Assembly (NCBI GenBank): GCA_029204225.1
Contig: CM055113.1
Location: 29,350,303-29,414,302, forward strand
Reading direction: 5' to 3'
Length of the DNA: 64,000 nt
Source of the DNA: Diphasiastrum complanatum
Lineage: Eukaryota > Streptophyta > Lycopodiopsida > Lycopodiales > Lycopodiaceae
A model generated the notes under the pieces. It was not told the DNA's origin. It did no database searches and saw only the letters and a program-made list of their open reading frames with translations. This document shows positions 44,137-56,557 of the stretch, in pieces (position 1 is the first letter of the stretch; every line of letters begins with the position of its first letter). Made by a program: the position numbers and the translations under genes.

Positions 44137-47100
44137 ATGGCACCCGTGATCATCAGTTTTGTAAGCGACATGGAAAGACAGAATTGCAGAGTGGCTGAAA
44201 ATGAGGCAGGAAAGGTTCTTGAGGATGAAGGATATTATGTACAAATACCTGACAAGAAAGCTGATTACGCAGAGTTTGAAAATCCGGAGTTTAGAAGCCT
44301 AGGCAATTGCATCAGATTTCGCTCCATATTCCTCACAGCAATCTGCATTGCGTTGATAATGTGCCTCTCACTTTTAATATGTTTATCCCAACCTGGTTTA
44401 GCACCTTCGAAAAGTGTCAAAGATACGGCGTGGAGCAAGCAATCGGCTAGCAAATTCCTTATGCCTTCTATAATTAAAGGAGAAAGCCTTCCAAGCTTTG
44501 CAGATGAGCGAACATCATTTCATTTCCAACCTGAGAGGAATTGGATGAACGGTACGCCTTCTCAAGTGACTTCACGTAGCTGTACGCTCTAATGAACTCT
44601 TTCTCAACTACTTCTCGTCTCCAGTATAAACATTCATTTATCTGAGGACAATGTTTAGCGTGCTATTGTTATTAGCAATAGCGTTTATGTAGATCGTTTG
44701 AACTACGAAATCCAAGCCTGTGCAGATCGATTCCATAGGCTCTAGCGTGATACTTTATGAAGAACTTTTCTTGCTAGTAAATGTCATCTGTAAATTTGAT
44801 TAAAACTCCAGCTTTTCAACATTGGCATGGCAGGCATCCGAATTCAAGCAAAACTACCTACCAGGTCGGCCTAAATTTGCTTACGTTTTAAAACATGTGT
44901 GAGCTCTAAATTTATCTCTGGTATCATACGCCTATTTTGTGGTCAAGACCATAATCAGTGACCAACGTTCTTTGAGTAAAAACTAAAAAATCAATTTTGC
45001 AGAGTTATGTCTGCTTGAGACTAGATTTCCACCTATGACAACATCTACATGCCGATTTAGCTGTGATATATACACAAACATTGACAGGTTTTTCAATGAC
45101 TGCGCCTTAATTAGGGAAAAGCCAATCTGTTGTCCGGTTGCGTAGCCTGACAACATTCATGCCATAGCCATAACGAAAGGGAAACTTTAAATTCAAGTCT
45201 GTTCAAATTGATCTCATAAATTCCTGCTTGGTACTTTTATGCAGACTTTTTGATGTAGGCTTCATCTGTAACGACAGATTCCAAAAGACATGTATACTGA
45301 ATATACTTTTCAAAAACTATGGCAATTCTCTCGTTCTTCTGCACTATTGTTGTTCTAAAAATCAGCTAATCCTACAACAATGAACTCAATTTGCTGTAAA
45401 AACTGCTTTTTCTCCCAGCAAATTGTAAAAATGAGATAAAAAAAAACGTTTCTTTTTCGTTCCGCCAGATTTTTTTGTCAAAATTGACGTTCGTTCCGGA
45501 ATTCCATTCGCGTTCCAGAACCGTGATGTTTCTATGATTTGGAATGAGTATGCAGTCTTTTGAAGTTCAGTAGAAATTGAAAACGCTTCTGACAGATTTT
45601 GTCTTTCTTCCTAATGATTGCGCTGGTGGATGGTGCGGATGCTGAGCGGTTCCAGATCCAAATGGTTTGTTGCACTTCTAATCTAATATTCCTTTCATGC
45701 TTTTCAGTTTAGCATGAGACTCTGGGAGTGATCTAAATTGGAGCAGAATATTTCTCAAAATTAAGTGCTACTTATGAATGGGTATTATGCTTTTTCTCTA
45801 ATCTTAATAATTGAGTCTTGACACCTATCCTGTCGTGCACAGTCTTTGTGTTTCCAGAAGTAGTAACATTTGATTAATGGCACTGTCAGGACCTATGTTC
45901 TACAAGGGGTACTATCATTTTTTCTACCAGTACAATCCAGATGCTGCAGTCTGGGGTAATATCACTTGGGGCCATTCTGTGTCCACAGATTTGATCCACT
46001 GGCACCATTTAGAGTTAGCGCTGGTTCCAGATCAATGGTATGATGTAGAAGGTGTGTGGTCAGGTTCTGCCACCATATTGCCTGATGGCAAGCCGGTTAT
46101 TCTTTATACAGGTTCATCAAATGAGTCACTACAATCACAAAACAAGGCTGTTCCTGAGGATTTATCTGACCCTCTGCTTCGGAAATGGGTGAAGGTCTCA
46201 CAGAATCCAATGTTGGTCCCTCCTCCAGGTATTGGGCACACGGACTTCAGAGATCCAACAACTGCATGGTTGGAATCAGATGGGTTATGGCGAATCGCAA
46301 TTGGCGCTAAGGAGGGCACTACAGGCCTTGCTTTAGTTTACAAAACTTCTGACTTCCTTAACTGGACTTTACAGAGGAGCTTTCTACATCAGATAGCTGG
46401 CACAGGAATGTGGGAATGTGTAGATTTTTATCCTGTTTCTCTTACTGGTACAAATGGCTTGGATACATCTAAAGTCCAAGGCAACCAGTTAGTGAAGCAC
46501 GTTTTGAAGGCAAGCTTGGGTAGTAATAAGCACGACTATTACACCATAGGGACTTACTCAACAGATTTGAAAACCTTTGTAGCGGACGATCCAACTAGAG
46601 ATGTTGGGCTTGGTCTGCGTTACGATTATGGAAAGTTCTATGCGTCCAAGACATTTTATGATCCTGCTCAGGAACGACGCATCTTATGGGGCTGGGCTAA
46701 TGAATCTGATAGTCAGCTGGACGACATCAAAAAAGGCTGGGCATCTGTGCAGGTATACAAATCTTACCCTTTGGATTCAACAGCTCATTGTTAAAGAAGT
46801 AATTTTGGTCTAGATTGTCTTGTATTCAGCTAGCTACATGTGAATCTACCTCTGGTAACTACATGCATTGTTACTATTTTCTGATGGTTGAATGTTTACT
46901 GGTCTAGACAATTCCTAGAACTTTGGTCCTTGACCACCACACTGGTTCGAACCTATTGCAATGGCCAATTTCTGAATTGGACTCATTACGAGGTGACAAG
47001 GTAGTAAAACAGGACATATTGCTTGATGGAGGAGCTATGTTAAAAGTAGATGGAGCTTCAGGGGCTCAGGTACACTTAACTTTTCTAAACAGTAGAATGC

Positions 47101-48538
47101 AGTCCTGTGCTTGATTTTCGAGCTTTCAAAGTACTGTGCATTGGAGCAGAAACCCAAATTGATCGTTTCAAGAAATTTGAGATTGCACGAGGCTATGAGA
47201 TCATTCTAGAAAATTTAACGGAAACTGATCATGCAGCTCTGCCCTTAAGGTTGGATTTGTGTAAAATTCACACTCTTGTTATGCAAGATAAATTTTACAC
47301 TCTTATAGTCCAGGAGCCAGTCAAAACCTTCAGTAAGAGGTTTCCGTTACTTCTTGCAGCTTGACATTGAAGTTACCTTCAAGTATCCGGATGTGCAAAC
47401 ACTGGATGTTCCTCTTGAGCAGAAAGAGTGTGTATGCAGCCAAGGAGGTGCAGCACAGAGGGGAGTATTTGGGCCTTTTGGGTTGCTTGTTCTGGCAGCA
47501 GATGATTTGGTGGAGCAGACTGCAGTTTACTTCTATCTCACTCTCAGACCAAATGGGAAGTGGATGACTACAGTGTGCAGTGATCAGAGCAGGTTATAGT
47601 TGATTCTAGTTTTTTATACTACAGGCCAATTTATTTGCTCTTAACAACTCAACTGCAACGTAACTTAACACAAAAAGGTTGGTTTCTATTTTTCCAGTCA
47701 AGAATTTAACTTTAATTGCCCAAGAAACAGCAAGCAGCCGCCATGTTGTTTAGGAAGAGGAGTGCCTAAGTGAATATTGCTGAACATGCAAATGGGCTTA
47801 GATTCAGTGATACTTGTTTGCCCAAAAATTTATAGGGTACAATTAGCCCATATCACAGCGGCAGAACTGATATTGATCTATAGGATTCAGTTTGAAAGGG
47901 GAAATTTATAAGACATGCGAATGGCGCTAGGTTTCCTTAGAAATTTCTTTTCTGTCTTTCTCATTTCACATTTAACTTTGCACAATAAATTATCTCCTTC
48001 GCACTTCACAACGCTTTCGCCTTTACTATAAAACTAGTGCAAGATGTTCAACGCTAACATAACTGGTAACTTCTATTGTTAAGCAAACTAATCTACATAG
48101 TTCTGTAAACTTGCCATTTCTTGGATATTTACTATAGTCTAACTTGGGCTGAGCAATATCAGGTCCTCTTTGGCTAAAGGAATTGACAGGACAGTGTATG
48201 GAACAAGTATCAACATAGCGCCAACAGAAAATTTTCTTTCACTCAGATTGATTGTAAGTCTCTGCATCTCAAAGCTAGAGCCATATCAGATCTTGACTGT
48301 CGCATGCTCTTTCTTTTGGAAGGACACAAAACTTTGTGCGTCTGACCGCGAGAACATCTTTGTGCAGGTCGATCATTCTATAGTGGAAACGTTTGTACAG
48401 CAAGGTATAGCTTGCATCACCTCGCGGGTGTATCCTACATTAGCTGTTGAAAGAGATGCTCATGTCCTCCTCTTCAACAATGGAAGTGAATCGATTGCTA
48501 TGCATACCCTTGAAATTTGGCAAATGTCAAATGCCTAG
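44137..48538 (+). CDS. Vacuolar-type acid invertase (beta-fructofuranosidase, GH32), seven exons
   Basis: It hydrolyses sucrose to glucose and fructose, probably in the vacuole. Exons: 44137-44551, 45656-45664, 45890-46752, 46908-47069, 47360-47592, 48163-48253, 48368-48538; all introns are GT-AG and the phases join to 1944 nt, 647 residues. The N-terminus has an about 60-residue cytosolic-type tail and a hydrophobic segment at residues 64-84, the anchored propeptide typical of vacuolar invertases. GH32 motifs: [15 protein letters not shown] with nucleophile D139, WSGSATI, FRDP (D263) and WECVDFYPV (E317, acid/base). Valine in WECVD favours the vacuolar type over the proline of cell-wall enzymes. 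N-glycosylation sequons occur at N165, N219 and N299. No stop, frameshift or missing catalytic residue was seen, so it looks functional. Exon limits were set by hand from homology and splice sites. Confidence 0.93.
45656..45664 (+). other. 9-nt mini-exon of the invertase, encoding DPN
   Basis: ATCCAAATG sits between AG and GT. Joined to the last G of exon 1 and GA of exon 3 it gives GAT-CCA-AAT-GGA, the DPNG of the active site. Plant invertase genes are known for this mini-exon. Without it the catalytic aspartate is lost. Confidence 0.92.
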
Positions 48539-50984
48539 CCAATCAATTTTCCGAGAAGAATATACTGTAACATACATTTGTAACGTAATGTAACATACGA
48601 TTATGCCACTCTGAAAAATATCAGCACAATGGGAAGTACTTACAAGCTTGCAAGCACACGATTGATTGGAAGTGAGATCTCTTTCTGATGATTGTTTTGG
48701 TGCAACACTTGCTCCGAGGAACATATGACACAAAATGTATAATCAACCCATCTGACCTTAACTGATGTGGAGCGTCAAGTCAGGCCATGCCATTGTACAT
48801 TGTAGAATTAATCTCATTTGTAACGGATATTCCCATTGGTAGAAACCTTATGGTGTACATTATTTTAAAATGACTTCATGCTTTTCAAGCTTCTCTTGAC
48901 ACACGATGAGATTGGAAACTCAAAATGAGCTTGTGTTCCTTATGAATTGGTCTACTTTGACTAGAGTTGTGATTGCATTTTGCATCCACCAAAGTGCAGC
49001 GTATAATCAAGACTGAAGCACCAATGATCTTTCAAACCTCAAGCTCATTTCTAGCTTGGACTAATGAATCTCTTGTACATAAATGAAGCTAGTGCAAAGT
49101 AGCAAGTGGTGCAACAACAAAATAACAGTTACTTTTGGTGCAACTACAAAAGATAAGTCTGGAGTCTTTCTTCTTTTAGGAATATATAAAATTATGCTAA
49201 CGTTTCCAATATATCCAATATATTGATACGTTTGTGAAATTGTCCCCAGCCCCTCATATCCTTAATGCTCTAATATGGTTTCCTTTCTAATAATTTGTCG
49301 TCCTTAAAATGACGAATTATGGGAATATTCTAGCCCATCTCATAAGTGGAATCCATTATTAATATCACTCAAATGTTAGTAACCTGAAATAAATACTGGT
49401 CAAGTTTACATTCTATCAATTTAAGTCCATACTATAGGCCTCAACACCATAAATAGCATGGTGTAGAGAAAATTCTAGGCTATGAACCTAGCAAGTTTTA
49501 TAGCTTAGCCTTAACAAGTAGTGTAGAGCATTCCATGAGCACAGAAGACTAAAATGCTCAAATAAAAGCATTTTCTCAACTACTAAATGGATGCTCTGAT
49601 GGTGCACATCTCAATATTAAAGTAAACAAAATGAAATCTTGAGTGGTTCTGCGAAAAATTGTCAATGTACTACTTGGATATTTTGGGCATTTTAGATGCC
49701 AAATTTTTAAATTAACTTGACATGGTTTTTTCACAGGTGTGAAGCCATATTAAAATATTATTTTTAGATGGTTCCAAGTACCTTTAGTTATTTGGATACA
49801 CAAATAGATAATTTTTTATGTACATTGACAATTTTGGCCAATCTAGCTAGTTTAGGTTACATGGTGACTATTTCAGAGTCTATGACTCTAGAGAGAGGAA
49901 AGAGAGTCATCACTCTGATTTATAAACATCGAAAGTAATGTTTGGAATGTTCGCAAAAGTATCTCGGCCTTGTCATTGATGGCATGGAACAGAAAAAGAC
50001 GATGTTATCTCATTTCGTTAGAGTTCCAAAAAATCTGAATGAGGCTGATTTTATTCAAATTCATCTCATTGGAGCACTTGTGTTTAATGGCACATTGGCG
50101 TCAAAATTATTTTTAACAATCCCAGTGTTCGAAATGATCCAATTTGACAATCACCATTGTATAGATTTGCGAATTTGGTGATAATCTTCCAGAAATACTC
50201 TATTTACAACTTGACAACACTGCTAGGGAAAATAAGAATCATACTATCCTTGCTTAATTGTCCATGCTGCTAGAGAAAAAAAATTTCAAAAAAATAAAAG
50301 TGGAATTTTTGTTGGTGCACCCATGGTCAAATTGATCAGATGTTTAGTTGTTTTTCCAAAAGACTGAGACACAAGAAGGCATTTTCTTTACCAGTGCTTC
50401 AAAACATTGTCGATGAATCACATGTGCCAAAGCCAAATGTGTCGTTAATCAAATACACATGATTTTCATAATTATGTTAAGGCGTCCAATGAAATAGAGT
50501 GTCGTGTTGCCGCTATTAATGACATTAACTTTCAACATCAATTTAAAATCAAATGCAATGTCCAGTTCGTTTGCAATACCTGCAAAATAGTTTTGATATT
50601 GATGGAGTTGAATTAGAATTTGCGCCTTATTCTGAATTCAAATTTGTTCTTCGATGTCTTCTTCTTAGCAAATTTCTTCAAATAAAGAGCTTCCGATTAT
50701 GGTGTCGAATGAGAAAATGAAGATCCATTTCTTCGGATCTCTTTTTGTAATAGCATAGATGAAACTCGTGCTAATGTAAGACCTTGCTAAATAGAAATGA
50801 TGATTACCCAATTTTCACAGGTGTCATGATGGCATTTGCATCGTTGATTTATGTGCCACTTGTAGACATTGCTCAAGAAGATTTTTGCCAAGTTGTTCAA
50901 GTGATTCAAAATGAAATCTATATCAACCATTTTGAATGAGATCAAAGTTGCAGAGTAGTTCCACATTACAAAAAGATTGAAAAA
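48539..50984. other. Intergenic DNA 3' of the invertase
   Basis: No gene was recognised in 2.4 kb. Near 49731 TTTTTCACAGGTGTGAAGCC resembles the palindrome region of the Copia-A LTR (one base off in the core), and near 50817 a weaker match occurs; these may be LTR relics. Confidence 0.4.
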
Positions 50985-51470
50985 ATGAAATTCAATAGAA
51001 CCTCATCGGAAAACCAATTGTTGCATATCATTTGGATGAATTCTAATTTAATGATATCCAGTTCTAAATCTATTTCTGTGAAGTATTTAGCTCCACCTAA
51101 TCGATCTACCAAATCATCCATTCTGGGCAATAAATATTTATTTTCTATAGTTACTTTATTCAATCGTTTGTAAGCCTCACACATCCGGAAGCCTCCATCT
51201 TTCTTTGCATTCAGAAAAATAAGAGCACCCCAAGGTGATTTATTGGGCTATATGTGATCCATCTTAAGATGATTTTCAATTCGATTAGTAATCTCTATCT
51301 TTTCTTTCTAATAAAAAAGAGTGGTCTAAAGGCAAGGTGACTACTTGGAATTAACTTAATCATGTGATCTATTGACCTACAAAGTGGTAAACCATGAGCT
51401 AATTCAATTGGAAAAACATCTTTTAATTCATCCATTAGAGAAAATTTTAGCACAAAAGGGGCCTTTCAAA
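50985..51470 (-). pseudogene. Gypsy RT N-terminal fragment
   Basis: From the right: DVFPIELAHGLPLCRSIDHM, then after stops [26 protein letters not shown]-type [19 protein letters not shown] and [18 protein letters not shown]. This is the start of a Ty3/Gypsy RT (fingers and first catalytic aspartate region). The rest is missing. Confidence 0.85.
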
Positions 51471-51864
51471 AAGATACTTTTTATTTTTTATTTTTCTCAA
51501 AAGTTTCTTCCACATGGTCCAATCTAAATACTCAAATTTGAAATCTACGTAGCGTAGCTCCTTCAAATTGATTTTTTTTTTTTAAAAGTTGTAATTTTGC
51601 GTCGCGGGCAGCCCGTAAATAAGCCATTTTATCTGTAGTATAGTATGCAACTCAGCAAAAAAAAGAGTGTAACTTTTGAACGTCAACTTGGATTGAGACG
51701 ATTATGGTGCCATGAAAGCCATCGACGAGAGCTTTTCAACGACACCCAACGTGATCCAGTTCCGAGCTACGGTGAAGAAGTTATAGCCAGTCAAAGTTTT
51801 GGTCGGTCAACTCTTGGTCAACCCGATATCTCAATGAGTGTCCGGAACCAAACACAGTTGCTGA

Positions 51865-52237
51865 GTGATGTCTACTCCTGATGCTGACCAGTGGAAAGCA
51901 GCAATGGACACCGAATTTGATTCTTTGATGGAGAATCAAACATGGACACTCGTTGAGCTGTCAAAGGATCGAAAACCAATTCCATGCAAATGGATATTCA
52001 AGGCAAAGTACAACTCTGAAGGAAGGCTAAATCGTTACAAGGCTAGGCTAGTTGCGAAAGGCTTTTCCCAGATTTCAGATCTGGATTATTCAGAGACCTT
52101 CAGCCAGTCATCAAACATGTGTCAATCTGCCTACTCCTCTCCTTTACAGCCATGACAGACCTTGAAGTCCATCAGATGGATGTCTAGACTTCTTTCCTCA
52201 ATGGAACCATCGAAGAGGAAGTCTACACAAGCTCCCA
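51865..52237 (+). pseudogene. Copia-B RT N-terminal fragment
   Basis: It reads MENQTWTLVELSKDRKPIPC, KWIFKAKYNSEGRLNRYKAR and LVAKGFSQISDLDYSETFS, then breaks frame and continues LTAMTDLEVHQMDV, a stop, TSFLNGTIEEEVYTSS. It ends at 52237 against an inverted Copia-C RT start. Confidence 0.85.
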
Positions 52238-52478
52238 AGTATTGTTGGTGATCAATGTATCATACTCTTGCTTCATGGCATCATACCACTCCTTGGTATT
52301 GAGTGCCTCTTGTACATTCTTTGGCTCTTCATGAGAGACATAAAAAACATAATTAGTGGAATCAAGATCCACTTGTTTGCCTTTGTCAACATATGAGAGC
52401 CTCTTAGGCTCGGATCTATTCTCATGGATCTTCTTGGTGAGAAAATCCGAGGAGAGTCTTATTTAAATCTCGACCCCA

Positions 52479-54188
52479 TCACATCATAATTGTCTTCAAA
52501 ATCAATAATAGGTGATGCATCCATAGACTTCTTGATCTCGGCCTCTTCAAAATGTGAGTGTTGATCTTCATGAAAGACAACATCTCTACTTTCAATAGCT
52601 TGAGAAGTAGAGAGTACAAAGACTCTATAGGCCTTCTTGGTGGATAAGTATCAACCATGATCCCTTTGCATGCACTAGGATCTTCCTTCTTCCTTGTTTC
52701 CAAGGGAATATGGGCAAAGCATATGCATCCAAAAACTCTAAGGTGATCAACCTTAGGCTTCTTCAAATATAAGATTTCATATGGTGACTTTCCTCCAAGA
52801 GCTATATGTGGGAGCCTATTGCAAAGATAATTTGCACAATTAATGGCTTCTCCCCAAAAATCTTTGGGCAAAGATGCCTCAATTCTCATAGATTTTGCAC
52901 ATTCACATAGAGATCTATTCTTTCTCTCAGCCACTCCATTTTGAGATGGAGAGTAGGCACAAGAGAACTCTCTTTTGATGCCTTCAAGCTCACAAAAATC
53001 ATGAAATTTATTGGAGATATATTCACCACCTCCATCACATCTAAGAGCTTTAATCTTGAATGAGAATTGCTTCTCTACATAAGCTTTGAAAATAAGGAAA
53101 TGATCAAACACCATAGATTTAGAAGCAAGAAGATATATCCAAGTGAATCTCGTGAAATCATCAATGAAAGTAACAAAACAAGTGGCTTCTCCCTTGCTTA
53201 TAGTTGATGAGAAATGCACATCCGAGTGGATTAACTCCAAAGGATGCTTGCTTTTGAAAGAAGATCTTGTAAATGGTTTTTTGTGAGATTTAGCAATATC
53301 ACAAGCCTCACAAGGCTTGATCTTCTTGGAGAATGACTTTGGCATGCCAATAGCTTTGGCCTCTTTGATCATAGAGAGCATGGATTTGTAGTTGGGATGT
53401 CCCAACCTCCTATGCCATAATTCCTCCATAGAGAGCCTGTTCACAAGAGCAACATTACAAGCATTCACATACTCATTTGGATCTAGTATATAGATGCCTC
53501 CAAATCTAGATCCTAATGCAAGTATCTCATCATTCTTCTTGATAGTGCAAGTCTCAACAATGAATTTTACATCAAGGCCATTATCAAGCAATTGGCCAAC
53601 ACTAATAAGATTCTTAGTAATCTTAGGTACATAAAGAACTTTAGAGAGATAAAGAACTTTAGAGGATGCAAGCTTCAAGGGAGTGTTTCCTATGCCTTCA
53701 ATAGGACATTCAAAATCATTTGCAGTGTATATTGATTTCTTGACTCCATCATAAGGTGCAATAGAAGAGAAAGAGTCCTTGGAGCTACACGTATGTGAAA
53801 AGGCTCCACTATCAATATACCATAGGCCGTCCTTCTTGAAAGGAGCAGATGAGAAACTAGAGACCATAAGAGATCCCTCTCCATCACTTGCAATAGTGTC
53901 TTCCTTCTCATTGGTAATGTTGGCTTGCTTGAGTTGATTCTTCTTCTTGAAGCAATTGGTGGCATAATGGCCTTTCTTGCCACAATAGAAGCACTTGATC
54001 TTCTTCTTCTTGAGCTTGGATGATGAAGCATTAGAGGAATCATCTTCCTCCTCATCTTTGTCTTTGGTTTTGACTTTGTCCTTGCTTGAGGATTGTTGAT
54101 GTTGGTTCTTGCTCCTCCCTTTGTGCTTATCCTTGGCAAAGAGAGCTTTGCCATCATTATGACTGAGAGAAAGCTTGTCCATCCTCAA
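52479..54188 (-). pseudogene. Copia-C Gag C-terminus, protease and integrase
   Basis: The 569-codon frame holds a zinc knuckle CFYCGKKGHYATNC, protease WYIDSGAFSHTCSS (serine of GASSH replaced by phenylalanine), the pre-integrase zinc region (LWHRRLGHPNYKSM; CEAC), and the integrase core HSDVH, RCDGGGEY (aspartate intact) and QNGVAERKNR. After CKGIM (near 52655) homology moves to another frame (ESRDVVFHEDQHSHF), so the last 60 codons of the open frame are spurious. Relative to this copy, Copia-A lacks the segment after DSGAS. Confidence 0.9.
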
Positions 54189-54193
54189 GAGCT

Positions 54194-54780
54194 TTACTCT
54201 TGTCTTGATTCTTCTGAAATTAGCACACTTTGGAGAGCCTCCAAACTTGGTAGCTCCTCCTTAATGGCATAGGATTGGACAAGGTTATCAAATGCACTTC
54301 TCAAGCCATTGAGAATGACTTGGACTAGCTCGTTTTGATTGATGGAATCACCAATACAAGCAAGTTCTCTATGAATATCTTTTACTCTCAAAACATAACT
54401 AGATGCACTCTCATCACTCTTTTGGCTACTTTCAGATATTTGATTCCTAAGAGTGAGAAGCCTAGAGGTAATCTTAGCCTCATAGATAGTCTTGAGACAA
54501 TCCCAAACTTCTTTGGCTGTTGTACAAGTACCTATCTCCCTCAATATCTCATTAGAGACATTCATCTTAATGTAGTGGAGAGCCATCCTAGCTCTCTTTT
54601 TGTATTTTTGAACCTCTTGAAGAACTTGTGGTTCTTCTTCAAGGCCAAGAACTATGTCCATCATGTCTTGAAAGATCAAGATGGACTCCATCCTCATTTT
54701 TCAAATTGAATAGTTTGAAGTGGACAATCTTTCACTTGGTTCCAACAAGGATGAACTCATTGAAGACATTTGAAGTGAAA
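54194..54780 (-). pseudogene. Copia-C Gag, N-terminal part
   Basis: The open part 54194-54697 reads MRMESILIFQDMMDIVLGLE, RARMALHYIKMNVSNEILRE, LVQVILNGLRSAFDNLVQSY and LISEESRQE. Homology extends upstream through ERLSTSNYSI to an ATG near 54770, but a TGG-to-TGA change gives a stop before KMRMES. A frameshift near 54190 separates it from the next frame. Confidence 0.88.
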
Positions 54781-55512
54781 AAAACTCAAATGATGAACAA
54801 TAAATGTTGCTATACACTCTCAATAGGATCCAATAATGGAGTACTATCTCCTCCTATGAAAGATCTTGCAACTGTTTGTGAATTGATTCTCACTAGCTAC
54901 TCAAATCTCTCTAAAACAAGATCTATTTCACATCAAATGATGGAGTATGGGCAAAGTCAGGATCAAACACTCTTAGCACGTGTGAAATACACTAAGAAAC
55001 CAAATTTGACTCAAATACAATGATATTTCATGAAACAAAATGACTAAGATCTCAAAACAGTGCCTAGATTACATATAGATGAGATTGGTGAGCATTCAAC
55101 TGTGATTTCGGATCAACCAAGCAATCTCTTGACCAAAACAAATGTGTCCACCCAGGTATAGGTGCCCTACCTAACCCTCTTCAAAAGCTTATAACTTTTG
55201 ATTGGCTCAACCAAATGGAATGAAACTGATTGCATCAAAAACTAGACAAAAATAGCTTCAAAACAAGCTATCAAGCAAGATAAATGGATCAAGCATGAGA
55301 GAGAACTTCTAAAATGAAATTGGATGTTCCTCACACGTGTTTGAGCACCTGATTCCGTACAGTACCAGGTCAGACCCAATCAATGTCCTTTTGATCTCTT
55401 TTGATCCAAAATTGGACAAGATAGCTAGGAAAATGGATCTTGACAATTTCTAGCTCAAGATTGATGAATAGTTTTCACTTAAATGGATCAAAATGCATGG
55501 TAACTTTAGGTA

Positions 55513-55525
55513 GGCTCTGATACCA
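55513..55525 (-). other. Primer binding site of Copia-C (minus copy)
   Basis: The reverse complement is a perfect TGGTATCAGAGCC that abuts the LTR. Confidence 0.88.
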
Positions 55526-56183
55526 TGTTGATTTCACATGTGTGGACTGTCCACAACATGTACTTGTGATCTCCTAAGATGTTTAGATGCACCAAGATCA
55601 AAACTAGATTGAGATTCAAGATCTATTTTTGATTCTATGGCAAAAACAAACTACTACATGCTTTCAATCACTTCCAACTCTCACTCACACATGTGGGAAG
55701 TATTAAAAAATTATTCTAAGTAAAAACAAGCTGCTCTCCTCTGGTAGAGAGAGAAAATCATCATGAGCTTTGGGGTAGAGAGAGAAAGCTAGAAATCCAA
55801 TAACACTCAAAATCCACTCAATCTCCAAAATCAATTAGATCCAAATGAGGATTACAATGATACTAGTAGATCCATGAGCTACCACAATGCTTAATTATGA
55901 TTGGACCACACTTTGCCACCTCTTAATCCTATTGGACCATTGATCCATGCACCTCTTAATTCTATTGGACTATTTTCAAGCAAACCTCAAATTCCTATTG
56001 GACCTCACATGGTTCCACCTCTAAATCCTATTGAACCTCTTAGAATTCATAAGAAAAAAGCATTACACTTGTCTACACTCTAATTGGCACGAGTTTAGCC
56101 TCTTACTCTATTTTGGCTCAATAGTGGCATTACAAGTGGAAATACATAATTTGCCATCTATGCCAAATTTGTTCCTATCAACA
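55526..56183 (-). repeat. Copia-C-like 5' LTR (658 bp)
   Basis: In plus orientation it starts TGTTGATTTCACATGTGTGG and ends CCTATCAACA, giving a 7-bp inverted terminus. It is related to, but clearly diverged from, the 613-bp LTRs at 20435 and 23052, so it is a subfamily. Confidence 0.75.
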
Positions 56184-56289
56184 TCCTACACCTAGATGCT
56201 TGATATAAAAAACATAAGACCCCTATATCTAACATAGATAATCTTTTTCAATTCTTCACAACTTTGCAGACCTCAATCTTGCACGACCA

Positions 56290-56550
56290 CTTCCTACAAC
56301 AATCTATTGTGACAATCATAGCACAATAGCGCTATCTCTCAATCCGAGATTTCACTCTCAAAGCAAACATATAGAAATCAGGTATCACTACGTTAGAGAG
56401 AAAGTGCACAGTAAGGAAGTAGTATTGATTTTATGCAGAACAAATTACATGGCAGCAGATTACTTCACAAAGGCTTTATCAAAGGAGCAACATTTCAGAT
56501 TTAACGATATGTTAAATCTGAAGATCAAAGTTTTTCAAGATCCACATTAA
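56290..56550 (+). pseudogene. Copia RNase H C-terminus
   Basis: It reads TIYCDNHSTIALSLNPRFHS, SKHIEIRYHYVREKVHSKEV, NYMAADYFTKALSKEQHFRF and FQDPH then a stop, followed by the purine tract GGAGGAG (56551-56557) and an LTR. Its left end begins close to the Copia-C LTR edge. It belongs to another Copia lineage. Confidence 0.85.
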
Positions 56551-56557
56551 GGAGGAG

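Larger units (their letters stand above)
52238..56183 (-). mobile_element. Copia-C element, 5' part (LTR, gag, protease, integrase), minus strand
   Basis: From the right: LTR 55526-56183, PBS 55513-55525, about 0.75-kb leader, gag, protease, integrase and the first codons of RT (LNTKEWYDAMKQEYDTLI), ending at 52238. RT, RNase H and the 3' LTR are absent, the mirror image of the 20435-23664 derivative, which keeps only RT-RNase H. Confidence 0.9.

Noticed and set aside
46104-46319. Minus-strand frame inside the invertase
   Set aside because: It is the antisense shadow of exon 3.
45877-46794. Single-exon invertase starting at ATG 45877
   Set aside because: The first four residues are intron sequence before an AG acceptor, and the last 14 codons lie beyond a GT donor.
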